A stretch of DNA of 64,000 nt from Terrimonas pollutisoli (GCF_029360765.1 NZ_JARKNA010000001.1:930001-994000), one strand, 5' to 3'. Shown: positions 25,501 to 34,399, numbered from the stretch's first letter. The notes: generated by a model not told the origin, from the letters alone. Numbers and translations are program-made.

Positions 25501-27654
25501 ACGGCAGTCATATCTGGCAGCCCTAACTGGAACAGTTCTTCGTTTGTGTACATACCAGGAAATGAAACTGGATTCAATCAGTCACATTACTTTCAACATG
25601 CCAAATCGGTGAATCAGCGTCAAAAACTCGTTCCGGAAACACGACAGTGGAAATATGAAACTACTCACAACAGTCTTTTCATCACCCATGGGTGTTGGGT
25701 TACAGCTGTTACCCAGGAAGCTGGAGTGGCTGTTTCGCTTAATAATAATCAGATAAGTCATAATACCTGTGCTTTTTCTTCGCTTGTTTTTAATGTAGTG
25801 GATTCTGCTTCACTTATACCCTGGGTTAATACTACGATTAATAATACAGGTAATGGAGGATTGGGACTCGCACAATACGGCAGTGTTCGTAACAACTGTT
25901 TTTCCGGAAGAACAATAAATTTTGAGTGGCGTTATGACACCCCGGAAAGAAGGAAGATGATGATGGATTTTATGAAAGATACCATTCCGGATGGTAAATA
26001 TGTTATTGTTCGCAATTTTACCCTTGATCCAACGAGGTTTCCAACATACCCACAAGCTTGGGCGGAAGATTGGAAAAGTGATGAGGCATTATACGGAACC
26101 GGCAACTCCCTATATCATTATTTAAAAAATGCGGGGCTGACATCCATTGATTCATTTTACCGGGCAAGACCATTTGCACTGGTCTATAAGAAAAACGATC
26201 CTTCTTTTGCGCCAAGATGGATCATGGGTGAAGGCATTTATGATAATCCTTCACTGACTGTCGATTTACCGGGAATTGAAAAAAATGCTACCCTTACTTC
26301 TCCTTTACTGGGTCCCGCCAAGCAATGGAATGAGTTCAGATGGGAAGGTTTTTCTTTGGAGAATCCCGCTAAAGATATCGCTACTGCCAGTATCATCGGC
26401 GTTAAGCCTGATGGCGCTGTAGACACATTGATTAATAATATTTCAAAAACTGACCAAGTAGTTGATGTTTCGGCTATTGATGCCAAACAGTATCCATATT
26501 TGAAATTATCAATGAATACAACCGACACATCTGTTTACACTCCATATCAATTGAAATATTGGCGATTATATTATGAACCTGTTCCTGAAGGCGCTATTGC
26601 ACCAAATATTTATTTTAAAACAAAAGATACTGTAACAATCGGTACACCGGTAGAATTCGGAATAGCTTTTAAGAATGTAAGCAAAGTTAATTTTGACAGC
26701 GTGAAAGTAAAGTTTGCGATTACTAATGAAAAGAATATTGAGGATACTATATGGGTCCCACGTCAAAAGATCCTGGTTGCGGGAGATACAATCAAATTGA
26801 ATGTATCGATAGATACTAAATCCTTATCAGGTAACAATACACTTTTTGTGAACTTTAATCCTGAGGAAGATCAACCTGAACAATACCTTCTTAACAACTA
26901 TGCATTCAGGAATTTATTTGTAATTCCGGATAGTTTGAGCCCTGTCATGGACGTTACATTTGATGGCACTCATATTTTAAATAAAGACATCATTTCGGCA
27001 AAGCCGAGGATACTTATTAAGCTGACCGACGAAATGAAATCTTTGCTGTTAAATGACACAAGCCTTGTCACGGTGAATGTGAGATACCCGAATGGTGATA
27101 CCCGCCGCTTTTACTTTACCGGTAATGATACTTTACAGTTTATACCAGCAGACCAGAACAATAACACCGCCAGCGTCAATTTTACTCCCTATTTTCCCGA
27201 AGACGGCGAGTATGAGCTGATTGTAATCGGAAAAGATCGTAGCGGCAATTTTGCCGGGCAGCAATATAAGGTGGCGTTCACGATAATAAATAAGCCAATG
27301 ATATCGAATATGCTCAATTATCCTAATCCCTTTACCACTTCAACTTCATTTGTATTCACTCTTACCGGAGCGGAAGTGCCCCAAAACATTCGGATACAGG
27401 TGCTGACAATTACTGGTAAAATTGTCAGAGAGATCACTAAAGAGGAATTGGGGCCTTTACATATTGGAAGGAATATCACTGAATTCAAATGGGATGGAAC
27501 AGATCAATATGGGCAGAAATTGGCCAATGGTATTTATCTTTATCGGGTCATAACGAACCTGAATGGTAAGTCTCTCGATAAGTACAAGGCCAAAGATGAT
27601 AATACAGACAAATATTTCAACAAAGGATATGGTAAAATGTATTTGATGCGGTAA
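22570..27654 (+). CDS. porU2: C25 gingipain-like sortase of type IX secretion (PorU2-like)
   Basis: 1694 residues, signal peptide MKRILLLLLTLAFLHAGAQ. A beta-rich N-terminal domain is followed by the peptidase C25 domain (about 400-790) with catalytic His in ILTYFGHSSASTLEF (near 639) and Cys in VFIVMGCNAGSFY (near 670). Then several Ig-like/CARDB-like modules and a C-terminal beta-sandwich with YPNPFTTSTSFVFTLTG, LYRVI and TGKIVREI, like T9SS sorting/FlgD-type domains. PorU removes C-terminal sorting domains and attaches cargo to anionic LPS. P. gingivalis PorU is about 1158 residues; this protein is far longer, as in the PorU2 group. Whether it serves as the general or a specialised sortase cannot be told. 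T9SS cargo with a matching C-terminus is encoded at 51315-56828. Confidence 0.88.
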   Translation: MKRILLLLLTLAFLHAGAQVYNNEWIDYNKTYYKFKVGATGLYRITQVSLASIGLDNTNADHFKLWRNGKEIPLYTSVQNGPLGTNGYIEFWGEMNDGKADLPLYRQPDYQLNDKWSLQTDTAAYFLTVNLAGNNLRLIPTVNDVAGNTLPADPYFMYTTGVYYKNKINIGRQELVGSSYTYSSSYDMGEGYTSGDIANGATVTSNIANLRPYIGAGAPDPFVKIHAAGNATNARNFRLRLNGDSILGAAMDYYDYVKVSRTVPNTLLNSGSASFQVTNLCTTPSDRMVVAQIELTYPRLFNFTGTTNFYFELPANTAGNNLVITGFNYSGGAPILYDLTNGKRYEANTSTASQLKIVLQPSSVDRKLVLVSQAATNIKGVTSFEQRNFIDYKIAANQGNYLIITHPALTAASGGADPVEDYRAYRSSPQGGSYNAKVFIIDQLVDQFAFGIKRHPLSIRNFLRWARANYSSPLKSVLLIGKGVIYTQFRAQEKNPDIDKLDLVPTFGNPASDNLLSAAGSSSVPLTPIGRISVINKQELGDYLEKVKQYEQVQTFSSPGIADKAWMKNIVHVTGASDNNTSDILLESLNGHKKIIEDTSYAGNVTTFTKSSADAVQQVSSLRLENLFKEGIGILTYFGHSSASTLEFNLDKPQAYDNQGKYPVFIVMGCNAGSFYNYNVARFSTKETISERFVLAKERGAIAFLASTHLGIVHYLDIYNSRNYNAISNTKYGATLGEIMDEAIKEVFGLTTENDFYARFQCEQFALHGDPALRLYNFEKPDYVIEEPLVKISPSFISIDQLSFKVNAVFMNIGKAINKDIIIELKRTHPDQIEEVFRRDTIRFTKFSDSLSYTIPIDRLKDRGLNKITVTIDAGNAVDELYETNNTVTKDVYIIEDDIKPVYPYSYSIINDPNLKLVASTANPFARSRDYMMEIDTTELFNSPLKVSRSITSEGGVIEFTPGITFTDSTVYYWRVATAVISGSPNWNSSSFVYIPGNETGFNQSHYFQHAKSVNQRQKLVPETRQWKYETTHNSLFITHGCWVTAVTQEAGVAVSLNNNQISHNTCAFSSLVFNVVDSASLIPWVNTTINNTGNGGLGLAQYGSVRNNCFSGRTINFEWRYDTPERRKMMMDFMKDTIPDGKYVIVRNFTLDPTRFPTYPQAWAEDWKSDEALYGTGNSLYHYLKNAGLTSIDSFYRARPFALVYKKNDPSFAPRWIMGEGIYDNPSLTVDLPGIEKNATLTSPLLGPAKQWNEFRWEGFSLENPAKDIATASIIGVKPDGAVDTLINNISKTDQVVDVSAIDAKQYPYLKLSMNTTDTSVYTPYQLKYWRLYYEPVPEGAIAPNIYFKTKDTVTIGTPVEFGIAFKNVSKVNFDSVKVKFAITNEKNIEDTIWVPRQKILVAGDTIKLNVSIDTKSLSGNNTLFVNFNPEEDQPEQYLLNNYAFRNLFVIPDSLSPVMDVTFDGTHILNKDIISAKPRILIKLTDEMKSLLLNDTSLVTVNVRYPNGDTRRFYFTGNDTLQFIPADQNNNTASVNFTPYFPEDGEYELIVIGKDRSGNFAGQQYKVAFTIINKPMISNMLNYPNPFTTSTSFVFTLTGAEVPQNIRIQVLTITGKIVREITKEELGPLHIGRNITEFKWDGTDQYGQKLANGIYLYRVITNLNGKSLDKYKAKDDNTDKYFNKGYGKMYLMR

Positions 27655-27681
27655 CCTATTTTGCAATGTAAATAATAATTC

Positions 27682-27708
27682 TGGCTATTTAAAACAGCCA
27701 TTTTTTTT
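27682..27708 (+). terminator. Intrinsic terminator after the PorU2-like gene
   Basis: Stem TGGCT (27682-27686) / AGCCA (27696-27700) with a 9-base loop, followed by eight T residues. It lies 27 bp after the stop and before the convergent membrane-protein gene. Confidence 0.65.
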
Positions 27709-27750
27709 CAGGTAAAGCCTCTGACAGGGTTGTAAATGGATATTCTGGCT

Positions 27751-29349
27751 TTAGTGATAATCAAAGGGTACCTTAACTTTCAAAATCTTATAGGAAGGCA
27801 TTTCGGCCAACAATGTATGATCAGAAGGCAGATGAAATGCGGGTTGGATCTTAAGTGCACTTCTTTTGTCAAATACAAAAATAAGTTCTCTTCCCCGCCA
27901 GGAAGGATCAATTGTCCCGGATTTCAAAAAAAGCGTTAATGCATCTTTCTTTTCTCTTACAAATGGCGTAGTAAAGGGGTGGGCTATCCATGGATAGGCG
28001 TCAGTATAGATTGTACTTAGATAGGGGATTAATTCAATGTTTCCAATAAGTAGGGTTTGGTTGGTTGACTGTTGGTTTAATAATTTTAAAATATCTCTTT
28101 GTTCTTGTGTCAGGTAGGAAGTTGAAGCTGTGGTTGACCTGAAAGATGATTGGCTGTAAATCCAGCTCGCATTGTCGGAGAAAAAAAATGTAATGAACAA
28201 CACAACAAAAATTTTTTGGATATTCGATTGGGTGGATCTTTCAAAAAGCCAATGAAGTGCAGGTATGCCCAGTAAAAATAAAGCAGTCCAAATATATCCG
28301 CGTGCAAAATGGATCGGTTGCATTGGTTTCATAATGAGCTCATGATTTGCCAACCCGAAAGCCACGAGAAACCAAACGAGGAACAGTCGATTATTGTTGT
28401 TTTTTAAAAAAAGTAGTGAGTCGTTCTTGCAAATATTAAACAAAGCCAGGAGGCCCACCAGGCAATAGGCTGGAAGCATACTGAAAAATCTCAGCCGCCA
28501 ATTAAGGCTGTACTGTTGACTAACAGAACGATGCTCGGGAGATTGATTTAGAAAAAAAAGATAGTAATAAAGGTGAAAAATTAATACCACTGACACGCCG
28601 GCAAGGAACCATCGGGGGATCTCACGGTTGCGAAAAATAAATTTTTCGAAAAGTGACCAGGGTATGACAATCAACAAAAGCTCAATACCTGTAAACGGAT
28701 GCGAAACAGATAACAGGGCGGAGGCAACAAAAGCAACTAACCACTTTTGTTTTAAAAGACCATAAATAACTGACAAGAAAAGGAAATGATACCATGACTC
28801 GCAGGAAAAAAATAAAGATCTTCCCAGGTTTAATCCCCACCATCCGACCGCGGGGTCTAAAAAAAACACACTGTGGACTTTAGCTGTGCCATAATAAAGT
28901 TGCGTAAAAAAACCTGCAACAGTTAAGAGCCCGCCGCCCCACGCAAATAGCCAAATGCTGATGATTCTATATTTTCTTGTTGAAACAATATGATCATATA
29001 TAGCTATAATCAATTTAAAGCACAAGAGCGAACACAGAAATGTGAAGGGAATGAGTATCCACCCAGGTGGAATGCCAGCCTTTAGCAGCCCCGCAAAAAG
29101 TAGGGTCTGTATTTGAAAATAGATAGGCCGATAGTTGTCAGCGTCATTGAAGGGATTGCTGTATAAAATACTTGTTTTGTCTGTGTCGAGATATTGCTTT
29201 GCATAGGCTATATAGGAAATATTATCATGCTGAATAAAACCTGTAGGATGAAGTGATGTATCATGGTTAAGAAGGTACGCAATGAAGAAAAAACACATCG
29301 GCAATGTGAGCATCAGCGCAAAAAGCCAGTTTTTTCCTTTTTGATTCAT
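27751..29349 (-). CDS. Polytopic membrane protein, likely GT-C type, function unknown
   Basis: 532 residues with about ten to twelve hydrophobic segments spread through the chain and a short C-terminal periplasmic part. After the first segment a loop contains GFIQHDNISYIAYAKQYLD, an acidic-rich first loop like that of GT-C glycosyltransferases, which use polyprenyl-linked sugars; this resemblance is weak. I do not recognise a named family. It is the last gene of a four-gene minus-strand cluster and its ATG overlaps the stop of the YfhO-type gene by four bases (ATGA), which implies coupled translation and a joint role in surface glycan assembly. Confidence 0.65.
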   Translation of the reverse strand: MNQKGKNWLFALMLTLPMCFFFIAYLLNHDTSLHPTGFIQHDNISYIAYAKQYLDTDKTSILYSNPFNDADNYRPIYFQIQTLLFAGLLKAGIPPGWILIPFTFLCSLLCFKLIIAIYDHIVSTRKYRIISIWLFAWGGGLLTVAGFFTQLYYGTAKVHSVFFLDPAVGWWGLNLGRSLFFSCESWYHFLFLSVIYGLLKQKWLVAFVASALLSVSHPFTGIELLLIVIPWSLFEKFIFRNREIPRWFLAGVSVVLIFHLYYYLFFLNQSPEHRSVSQQYSLNWRLRFFSMLPAYCLVGLLALFNICKNDSLLFLKNNNNRLFLVWFLVAFGLANHELIMKPMQPIHFARGYIWTALFLLGIPALHWLFERSTQSNIQKIFVVLFITFFFSDNASWIYSQSSFRSTTASTSYLTQEQRDILKLLNQQSTNQTLLIGNIELIPYLSTIYTDAYPWIAHPFTTPFVREKKDALTLFLKSGTIDPSWRGRELIFVFDKRSALKIQPAFHLPSDHTLLAEMPSYKILKVKVPFDYH

Positions 29350-31469
29350 TTGAATCTTACGTCTTTTATAAGGTGAAATAAAAGAAATGCAGTTATTGCA
29401 AAAAGCATTACTAGCGATGTATACATTGCTGGTTTTATAGCTAAGGCCGGTCTAAACTGAAAACTTATTTTGTGACGCCCCTCAGATACAGCAACGGCCA
29501 GGAAGGCTTTATTTGCCCTGTATACAGGAATTGGTATATCGTCTTCAAATGCGTGCCAGCCATGATGATATTGTTGAAACAACACAAATAATCTCTTTGA
29601 ATTTGTTATGGTTTCGAAATCGATGCAATTGTTATTGAACTTTAATACTTGTACTGAACTAGCGGTACTGTCATTCTTAAAAAACATCCGCCCAATTTTT
29701 TCTACCAGTACAGATCTGCCCGTAGCCGGCAGTTTCTCCAAAGAGGAAATGAGGCGGTCGGGGAAATAAGCAAAGGGATATCCGTTCAAAGCTGACCGGA
29801 GTAATGGGCTACTTAAAAAATTCAGGTAATTGCTGTTGAGGGTTGGCGTGATGACGTGATCTTGAATAGTTATTGTTTTGTTGTAAAACTTTTCCTGGCC
29901 TAAAGCCGAATTTGTTAAAGTGTCTTTATAGGTCCCAATAGGTTTTGTAAGATCTGGTAGGGGATATCCTTTTGGAAATGAAGATAAATACCGGTTTACC
30001 GTGGATGTCTTTACCTGCGAAATAAAAGTAAATGGCAATGCCATCCAACAGAAAATAATCAGATTGGTAGCAAATAGTCCAAGAACAACTTTTTTATTTT
30101 TTTTAAGCGAAAAGAATAAAAAAAACAATATAAAAACTATTTGTAAGGAGCCCTGTAGTGCCATCATATCGGCAAAGCCAAGCCGATCAAGCAAGTTCTT
30201 TCCCATTTTGGTGAACTGAATTTCACGGAGATTCAGAGTTGGTATATAAATGATAAGCAACGTCAATAAGATACCCAATATACTCAGGATAATATTTTTC
30301 AGCCTTTTCAACGAAAAATTGGCGCCGTTAAAATAACTGTTCAGGGGCTTTGCTGCCAAAAGAATGATGGCAATACTGCTAAAGATGCGCATAGAGGCGG
30401 GATGGCGAAAAGTGTTCATCAAAGGGAGCAGCCGGTGGCACCATCCTCTCAATGGCGTAGCATCACCCAAGCTAAAAAGAAAAGAAAAAATGGATATACT
30501 TAAAAGAAATTTTTGAAGTCCCTGTATTTTTTCTGTAAGAGCCAGTATAAAGAAAACAAATACAAATATTCCTACAGAAGCATTCCTGGCACTGCGATCG
30601 GTTAATAGCCATTCATGATTTTTTGACACAGCAGACGGCAGCAGATAGGAGATAGAGCTGAAAATTGGGAAAGAGTTGGTCTGCGCCCTCACCAGGGTAG
30701 CCCCACCCCCTCTTTCATAGTACCTCATAAAATCCCACCAGGACAGAATTACAGGGCTGCACAGAATAATGAAAGTAATAAGTGCTGCAAAAAGGTAAAA
30801 GAGCACTGGCTTTAGTCGTTGGTTCCTGAAATGTCTGGTGAGCCAAACAATAAGGGCGGCGAGTAAGATATAGGTGCAGAAAATGAAATAGCTTGGATAA
30901 CCGGCTGTAAGAAGCAATGATAAGGCAAGGGAAAGTTTAAATGAATTTTGCAGACATGGACTATTGAGAAGCCGGAAAAAATAAAGAAAAACAAATGGCA
31001 GGTATGCTGCACTTGTTATCCATGGAATAATTGAGCCACTATCTGTCATAAATCCGCAGCAACAGTAAGCCGTCGCAGTGATAATTGATGTATTTTTTTT
31101 ATAGCCAAACTCTCTTGTGAGTTTAAACATACTAGTGGCAGCAACAAACAAGTAGAATAGTAACTCCCATTGTAAAACAGTCAGATTATAAGTTGTGAAA
31201 AAGGAAATAAACATCATCACAGGATTCCACACACCACTTTGGATATCGCTGTGTAGCGGCAGGCCTGTATAGAGGTAAGGGTTCCACCAGGGAAATTGCC
31301 CGTTTTGAATTGCTTCGCTAATATGGTAACGATAAGGAAGAAAATAAACCAAGGCATCATTTTTCAAACTAAACACATTAAAAGTTAATGGCCAGTAAGC
31401 GATCATGGATATCAGCAACAAAAACAGGTAGTGATTGCGGTAAAGTAAAAAATTGCGGAGCTGCTGCAT
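29346..31469 (-). CDS. YfhO-type membrane protein (putative glycosyltransferase)
   Basis: 707 residues from ATG 31469, two bases after the methyltransferase stop; a TTG at 31487 would overlap that gene. About twelve membrane segments and a C-terminal soluble domain. The first periplasmic loop has FSLKNDALVYFLPYRYHISE and FPWWNPYLYTGLPLHSDIQS, the signature of bacterial YfhO proteins, a GT-C-like family implicated in glycosylating cell-surface polymers in Firmicutes. The C-terminal segment FVLFQQYHHGWHAFEDDIPI is also typical. Coupled to the downstream membrane protein by an ATGA overlap. Confidence 0.82.
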   Translation of the reverse strand: MQQLRNFLLYRNHYLFLLLISMIAYWPLTFNVFSLKNDALVYFLPYRYHISEAIQNGQFPWWNPYLYTGLPLHSDIQSGVWNPVMMFISFFTTYNLTVLQWELLFYLFVAATSMFKLTREFGYKKNTSIITATAYCCCGFMTDSGSIIPWITSAAYLPFVFLYFFRLLNSPCLQNSFKLSLALSLLLTAGYPSYFIFCTYILLAALIVWLTRHFRNQRLKPVLFYLFAALITFIILCSPVILSWWDFMRYYERGGGATLVRAQTNSFPIFSSISYLLPSAVSKNHEWLLTDRSARNASVGIFVFVFFILALTEKIQGLQKFLLSISIFSFLFSLGDATPLRGWCHRLLPLMNTFRHPASMRIFSSIAIILLAAKPLNSYFNGANFSLKRLKNIILSILGILLTLLIIYIPTLNLREIQFTKMGKNLLDRLGFADMMALQGSLQIVFILFFLFFSLKKNKKVVLGLFATNLIIFCWMALPFTFISQVKTSTVNRYLSSFPKGYPLPDLTKPIGTYKDTLTNSALGQEKFYNKTITIQDHVITPTLNSNYLNFLSSPLLRSALNGYPFAYFPDRLISSLEKLPATGRSVLVEKIGRMFFKNDSTASSVQVLKFNNNCIDFETITNSKRLFVLFQQYHHGWHAFEDDIPIPVYRANKAFLAVAVSEGRHKISFQFRPALAIKPAMYTSLVMLFAITAFLLFHLIKDVRFK

Positions 31470-31471
31470 TT

Positions 31472-32182
31472 TTATTGTTTCTTCCAAATAGCCAAAATAC
31501 TTTTTCCAAAGGAATAAAAGAAAATATGATCAGTGATTTTTGAAATTGGCACCAGCCATTTGTCCCAAAAAATTATCTGTCTTGTGGTAGGATAGGATTG
31601 CCGCAACAACAATTTGTTAAGAAGTGATGCAAGAAATCCCATAGAATCGAGATAAATTTTTTTTTGAATGGTCATTAGCGGGGTTCCGATCGCTAACAAA
31701 TTTCTCTTGTTGTATCTTCTATAATGTCCGATTGACTTGTCAAAAGGACTGTACAGGAATTGAAAAGCCGGCGCAAGTATGATCAGGTGGCCGCCGGGTT
31801 TTAAGAGTGCCACGGCATTTATTATTTCCTTTTTGTCGTTTTCAATATGTTCAAGCACATCAATGTAGACGATGGCATCAAAAAGGTTATCTTTACTGAT
31901 CATCTCGATACTACCAGCTGCTAACTCGCAGTTTGGTGGAAGCATGTTATCATGGATTTTCCTTTTTAGAATCTTTTGCATTTCATTATCAGGTTCCAAT
32001 AAAAGCCATCTGTCTGCAACGTTTCTATTTAATAGATGAGTCGTTGTGCCGAGTCCGGCGCCAACTTCCAGCACGTTTCCTTTTAAAAAAGGAAAAACTT
32101 GTCGCGCAAAGTATTTTTTCCAATTAACAGCACTTTCGAATATTTCCAATTCCTTTCCGGGGTATTTGTATTCGTTGCTCAT
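31472..32182 (-). CDS. SAM-dependent methyltransferase, class I
   Basis: 236 residues. Motif I VLEVGAGLGTTTHLL near residue 37, acidic loop LLEPDNEM after strand 2, and DAIVYIDVLEHIENDKKEI with ALLKPGGHLIILAPA near 105-140 are those of Methyltransf_11/23 enzymes. The C-terminal third contains hydrophobic stretches but no clear membrane segment. Its start overlaps the GT2 gene by four bases (ATGA). Such methyltransferases paired with a DPM1-like GT2 and YfhO proteins probably act on lipid-linked saccharides; the acceptor is unknown. Confidence 0.85.
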   Translation of the reverse strand: MSNEYKYPGKELEIFESAVNWKKYFARQVFPFLKGNVLEVGAGLGTTTHLLNRNVADRWLLLEPDNEMQKILKRKIHDNMLPPNCELAAGSIEMISKDNLFDAIVYIDVLEHIENDKKEIINAVALLKPGGHLIILAPAFQFLYSPFDKSIGHYRRYNKRNLLAIGTPLMTIQKKIYLDSMGFLASLLNKLLLRQSYPTTRQIIFWDKWLVPISKITDHIFFYSFGKSILAIWKKQ

Positions 32183-33126
32183 GATTTTATTGTTTCAACC
32201 TCGCCAGCATAATCTTTATAATGATGAGCAGGCACAAATTTCCTTTGCGATTCTGAAGAAAAATAAAGAAACATAGTGATTAGAGACAGCAAAAAACTTT
32301 GCAATAGCACAATCAACGTGGATGACATCACGGTTGAAGTCCAACCTGGAATAGCCAATTGGGTAAACAATTTTATTCCTAATAAACTCAAGATGATAAG
32401 AAGGGAAATGGCGATCAGCAGGAAGGAAAAAATTAACAGGCGTCCTGCAATAATTTCCATGAAAACAGAAATGGCGCCTAAGCCTAATAGAAGCAATTTC
32501 CCAAAATTCATTTTAGACCGGCCCGCATATCTTACGCCTTTGTGTGTTTGAATGGTGGAGTAGGCGATACCTGATTTAACGATGCCACCTGCAAGATGAT
32601 TCCAGATTTCGCTATAGTAGACAATCTTATCGAGAGATGCTTTTGGTAACACCATATAATTACCAAAAGAAATACGTCGCCCTGTAAGCAACTGAAAACT
32701 AATTTTATACAACAGGTAAAATAACTTGAATATTAGATCTTCCCGCCGCGAACCTCGCTGGGCAAAAATGACTTCACTGGTTCTTTTTTCAGCGGTGAGT
32801 AACAATTGGAGCGCATCTTCGGGCCTATCTTCGCCATCGGAATCCATAATCAATACTTTGTCGCAACTAATTTGATCTTTAATATAGGCCAAACCAATGG
32901 CAAGTGCTTTTTGATGGCCGATATTTCTTTGCAGATGCAGAATCTGTAAAGAAAAAGAATCAGATGGCTGAATACGTAAGGGTTCGGTCGATCCATCGTC
33001 AACTATTAAAACAGTAAAATTATAATGATTTAAAGCGTCAAAAGTTTTTTCCATCTCTCGTAAAAGGCGGTTCAATGACTCCGTGTCATTAAATAAGGGA
33101 CATAATATCGTTATGGTTTTCAGCAT
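32179..33126 (-). CDS. Family 2 glycosyltransferase, DPM1/GtrB-like with two C-terminal membrane segments
   Basis: 315 residues. The GT-A fold has TILCPLFNDTESLNRLLREM at the start, VLIVDDGSTE near 40, nucleotide-binding DSDGEDRPEDALQ near 96, where the usual DxDxQ is DSDGED, and QRGSRRED near 122. Two strongly hydrophobic stretches follow (about 220-285), as in GtrB-type polyprenyl-phosphate sugar transferases. It would load a sugar from a nucleotide donor onto undecaprenyl phosphate, for use by the GT-C/YfhO proteins downstream. It is the first gene of the four-gene cluster; a leader of about 90 bp precedes it. Confidence 0.87.
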   Translation of the reverse strand: MLKTITILCPLFNDTESLNRLLREMEKTFDALNHYNFTVLIVDDGSTEPLRIQPSDSFSLQILHLQRNIGHQKALAIGLAYIKDQISCDKVLIMDSDGEDRPEDALQLLLTAEKRTSEVIFAQRGSRREDLIFKLFYLLYKISFQLLTGRRISFGNYMVLPKASLDKIVYYSEIWNHLAGGIVKSGIAYSTIQTHKGVRYAGRSKMNFGKLLLLGLGAISVFMEIIAGRLLIFSFLLIAISLLIILSLLGIKLFTQLAIPGWTSTVMSSTLIVLLQSFLLSLITMFLYFSSESQRKFVPAHHYKDYAGEVETIKS

Positions 33127-33173
33127 ATATTAGCATTAAAGATACATTCCATCTTAAAATAAAATACCTGCGT

Positions 33174-33631
33174 TTATGTATAACCTATTTTGAGTTTAAG
33201 AAAATAATTTTCAAAATATTGCTAAATCAACCAACTCAGAACCGCGGTAATGAAAGTAGAAGCTATTGATATGGTTGGATCGACCGGCATCGGGAACAGT
33301 AGCCTATTGATTGTCTCCTTGCACCATGTATTTAAAATAAGGTAAACTGACCAATGATTGATATAAAATGAATAAGAAATCCGGCCAAAAATTTCAATGG
33401 CCGGATAGAGAAAATGGTATTTATAATCTTTGACCGACTTTTGTCGACTTCGTGAACCAAAATGCCAAACATCATGGCGAAGGCAGTATGGCCTATCAAT
33501 CCTAAATAGGAAAATTCAAAAGCTGAATAACGGTTTATAAAGTAAGATGCAAAATTAATAGAAGCAAAGGCGGTGACAATAAACATTATTTTTTTCAATA
33601 AAAGCTGGGTAGTAGGATCGGCTGGCGTCAT
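33174..33631 (-). pseudogene. Decayed acyltransferase-3 family gene, C-terminal remnant
   Basis: Read on the minus strand, a frame from ATG 33631 gives about 65 residues of membrane segments (FEFSYLGLIGHTAFAMMFG). The family's C-terminal signature then continues in another frame: KYHFLYPAIEIFGRISYSFY followed by INHWSVYLILNTWC. A shift is needed between about 33445 and 33431. The second frame meets a TAG at 33222-33224 just before QYFENYFLKLKIG, which corresponds to the usual ..FE.PF.. end, and finally stops at 33174. So there is one frameshift, one nonsense codon, and loss of the first roughly 250 residues of a normal 350-residue OafA-type O-acyltransferase. It lies between the glycan cluster and ribE, and may once have acetylated the same glycan. 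Confidence 0.75.
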
Positions 33632-33658
33632 TTCCTTTCATATATGGAGCTGGACGAG

Positions 33659-34249
33659 TTATTTTTCCAAAGACAACCTCCTGACCAAATACTTCCCGAG
33701 CAGATCGAATTCGAGATTTACAATATCTCCGCTCTGAATCGTTTGAATATTTGTATGATTAAAGGTATAAGGAATTATACCCACAGTAAAACGAGTATTC
33801 GTGACATTAAAAACAGTAAGGCTGATACCGTTTGCGCAAATTGATCCTTTTTCAATAATGAGTTCCGCAAATTTTTCGGAAAATTCAATTTCAAACTCCC
33901 AGCTACCTTCTTTTTCAATTCTGTTAACACAGGTACCAACCGTATCCACATGCCCCTGCACAAAATGCCCATCTAACCGCCCGTTCATCGCAAGACACCT
34001 TTCCAGGTTTACCAATGCACCGGGCTGCCAGATCCCCAGGTTAGTTTTTTGTAACGTTTCATCAATGGCAGTTACCCGGTAAAGTGGGGCGTTCACTTCC
34101 TCGACTGTAAGACAAACACCGCTGTGGCTTACGCTTTGGTCAATTTTCAATTCGCCGGCCAAAGTAGATTCCAGCCAAAAAGTTTTATTGGAGCCATCGG
34201 AAATAACATCCCGGACAATTGCGGTTGATTCGACGATACCGGTAAACAT
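33659..34249 (-). CDS. ribE: Riboflavin synthase alpha subunit
   Basis: 196 residues starting MFTGIVESTAIV, the invariant opening of the family. Two tandem lumazine-binding beta-barrels: the first contains SVSHSGVCLTVEEV and GRLDGHFVQGHVDTVG, the second GSICANGISLTVFNV and FTVGIIPYTF. It dismutates two 6,7-dimethyl-8-ribityllumazine molecules into riboflavin. TAAATTTG, a -7-like box, ends five bases before the ATG, which would make the message nearly leaderless. No FMN riboswitch was seen upstream. The pseudogene downstream starts 28 bp later. Confidence 0.95.
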   Translation of the reverse strand: MFTGIVESTAIVRDVISDGSNKTFWLESTLAGELKIDQSVSHSGVCLTVEEVNAPLYRVTAIDETLQKTNLGIWQPGALVNLERCLAMNGRLDGHFVQGHVDTVGTCVNRIEKEGSWEFEIEFSEKFAELIIEKGSICANGISLTVFNVTNTRFTVGIIPYTFNHTNIQTIQSGDIVNLEFDLLGKYLVRRLSLEK

Positions 34250-34368
34250 TCGGCAAATTTAAGGAAGTGAAATCGACTGAGGAGATAAACAAAACAATTG
34301 TAAACCAATAGTGTGTGTCAAGAAGGAGATTTTTTTACTGAAAGTTGTTTAAAATGTTTAAACAGAAG

Positions 34369-34399
34369 TTTTATACTTACCCGCATTCCCCTATCTTTG
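34369..34399 (+). promoter_or_regulatory. Promoter of rpsU
   Basis: -7 box TATCTTTG at 34392-34399, perfect to TAnnTTTG, with TTTT at 34369-34372 as -33 and a 19-bp spacer. It lies 33 bp upstream of the rpsU ATG. Confidence 0.65.
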
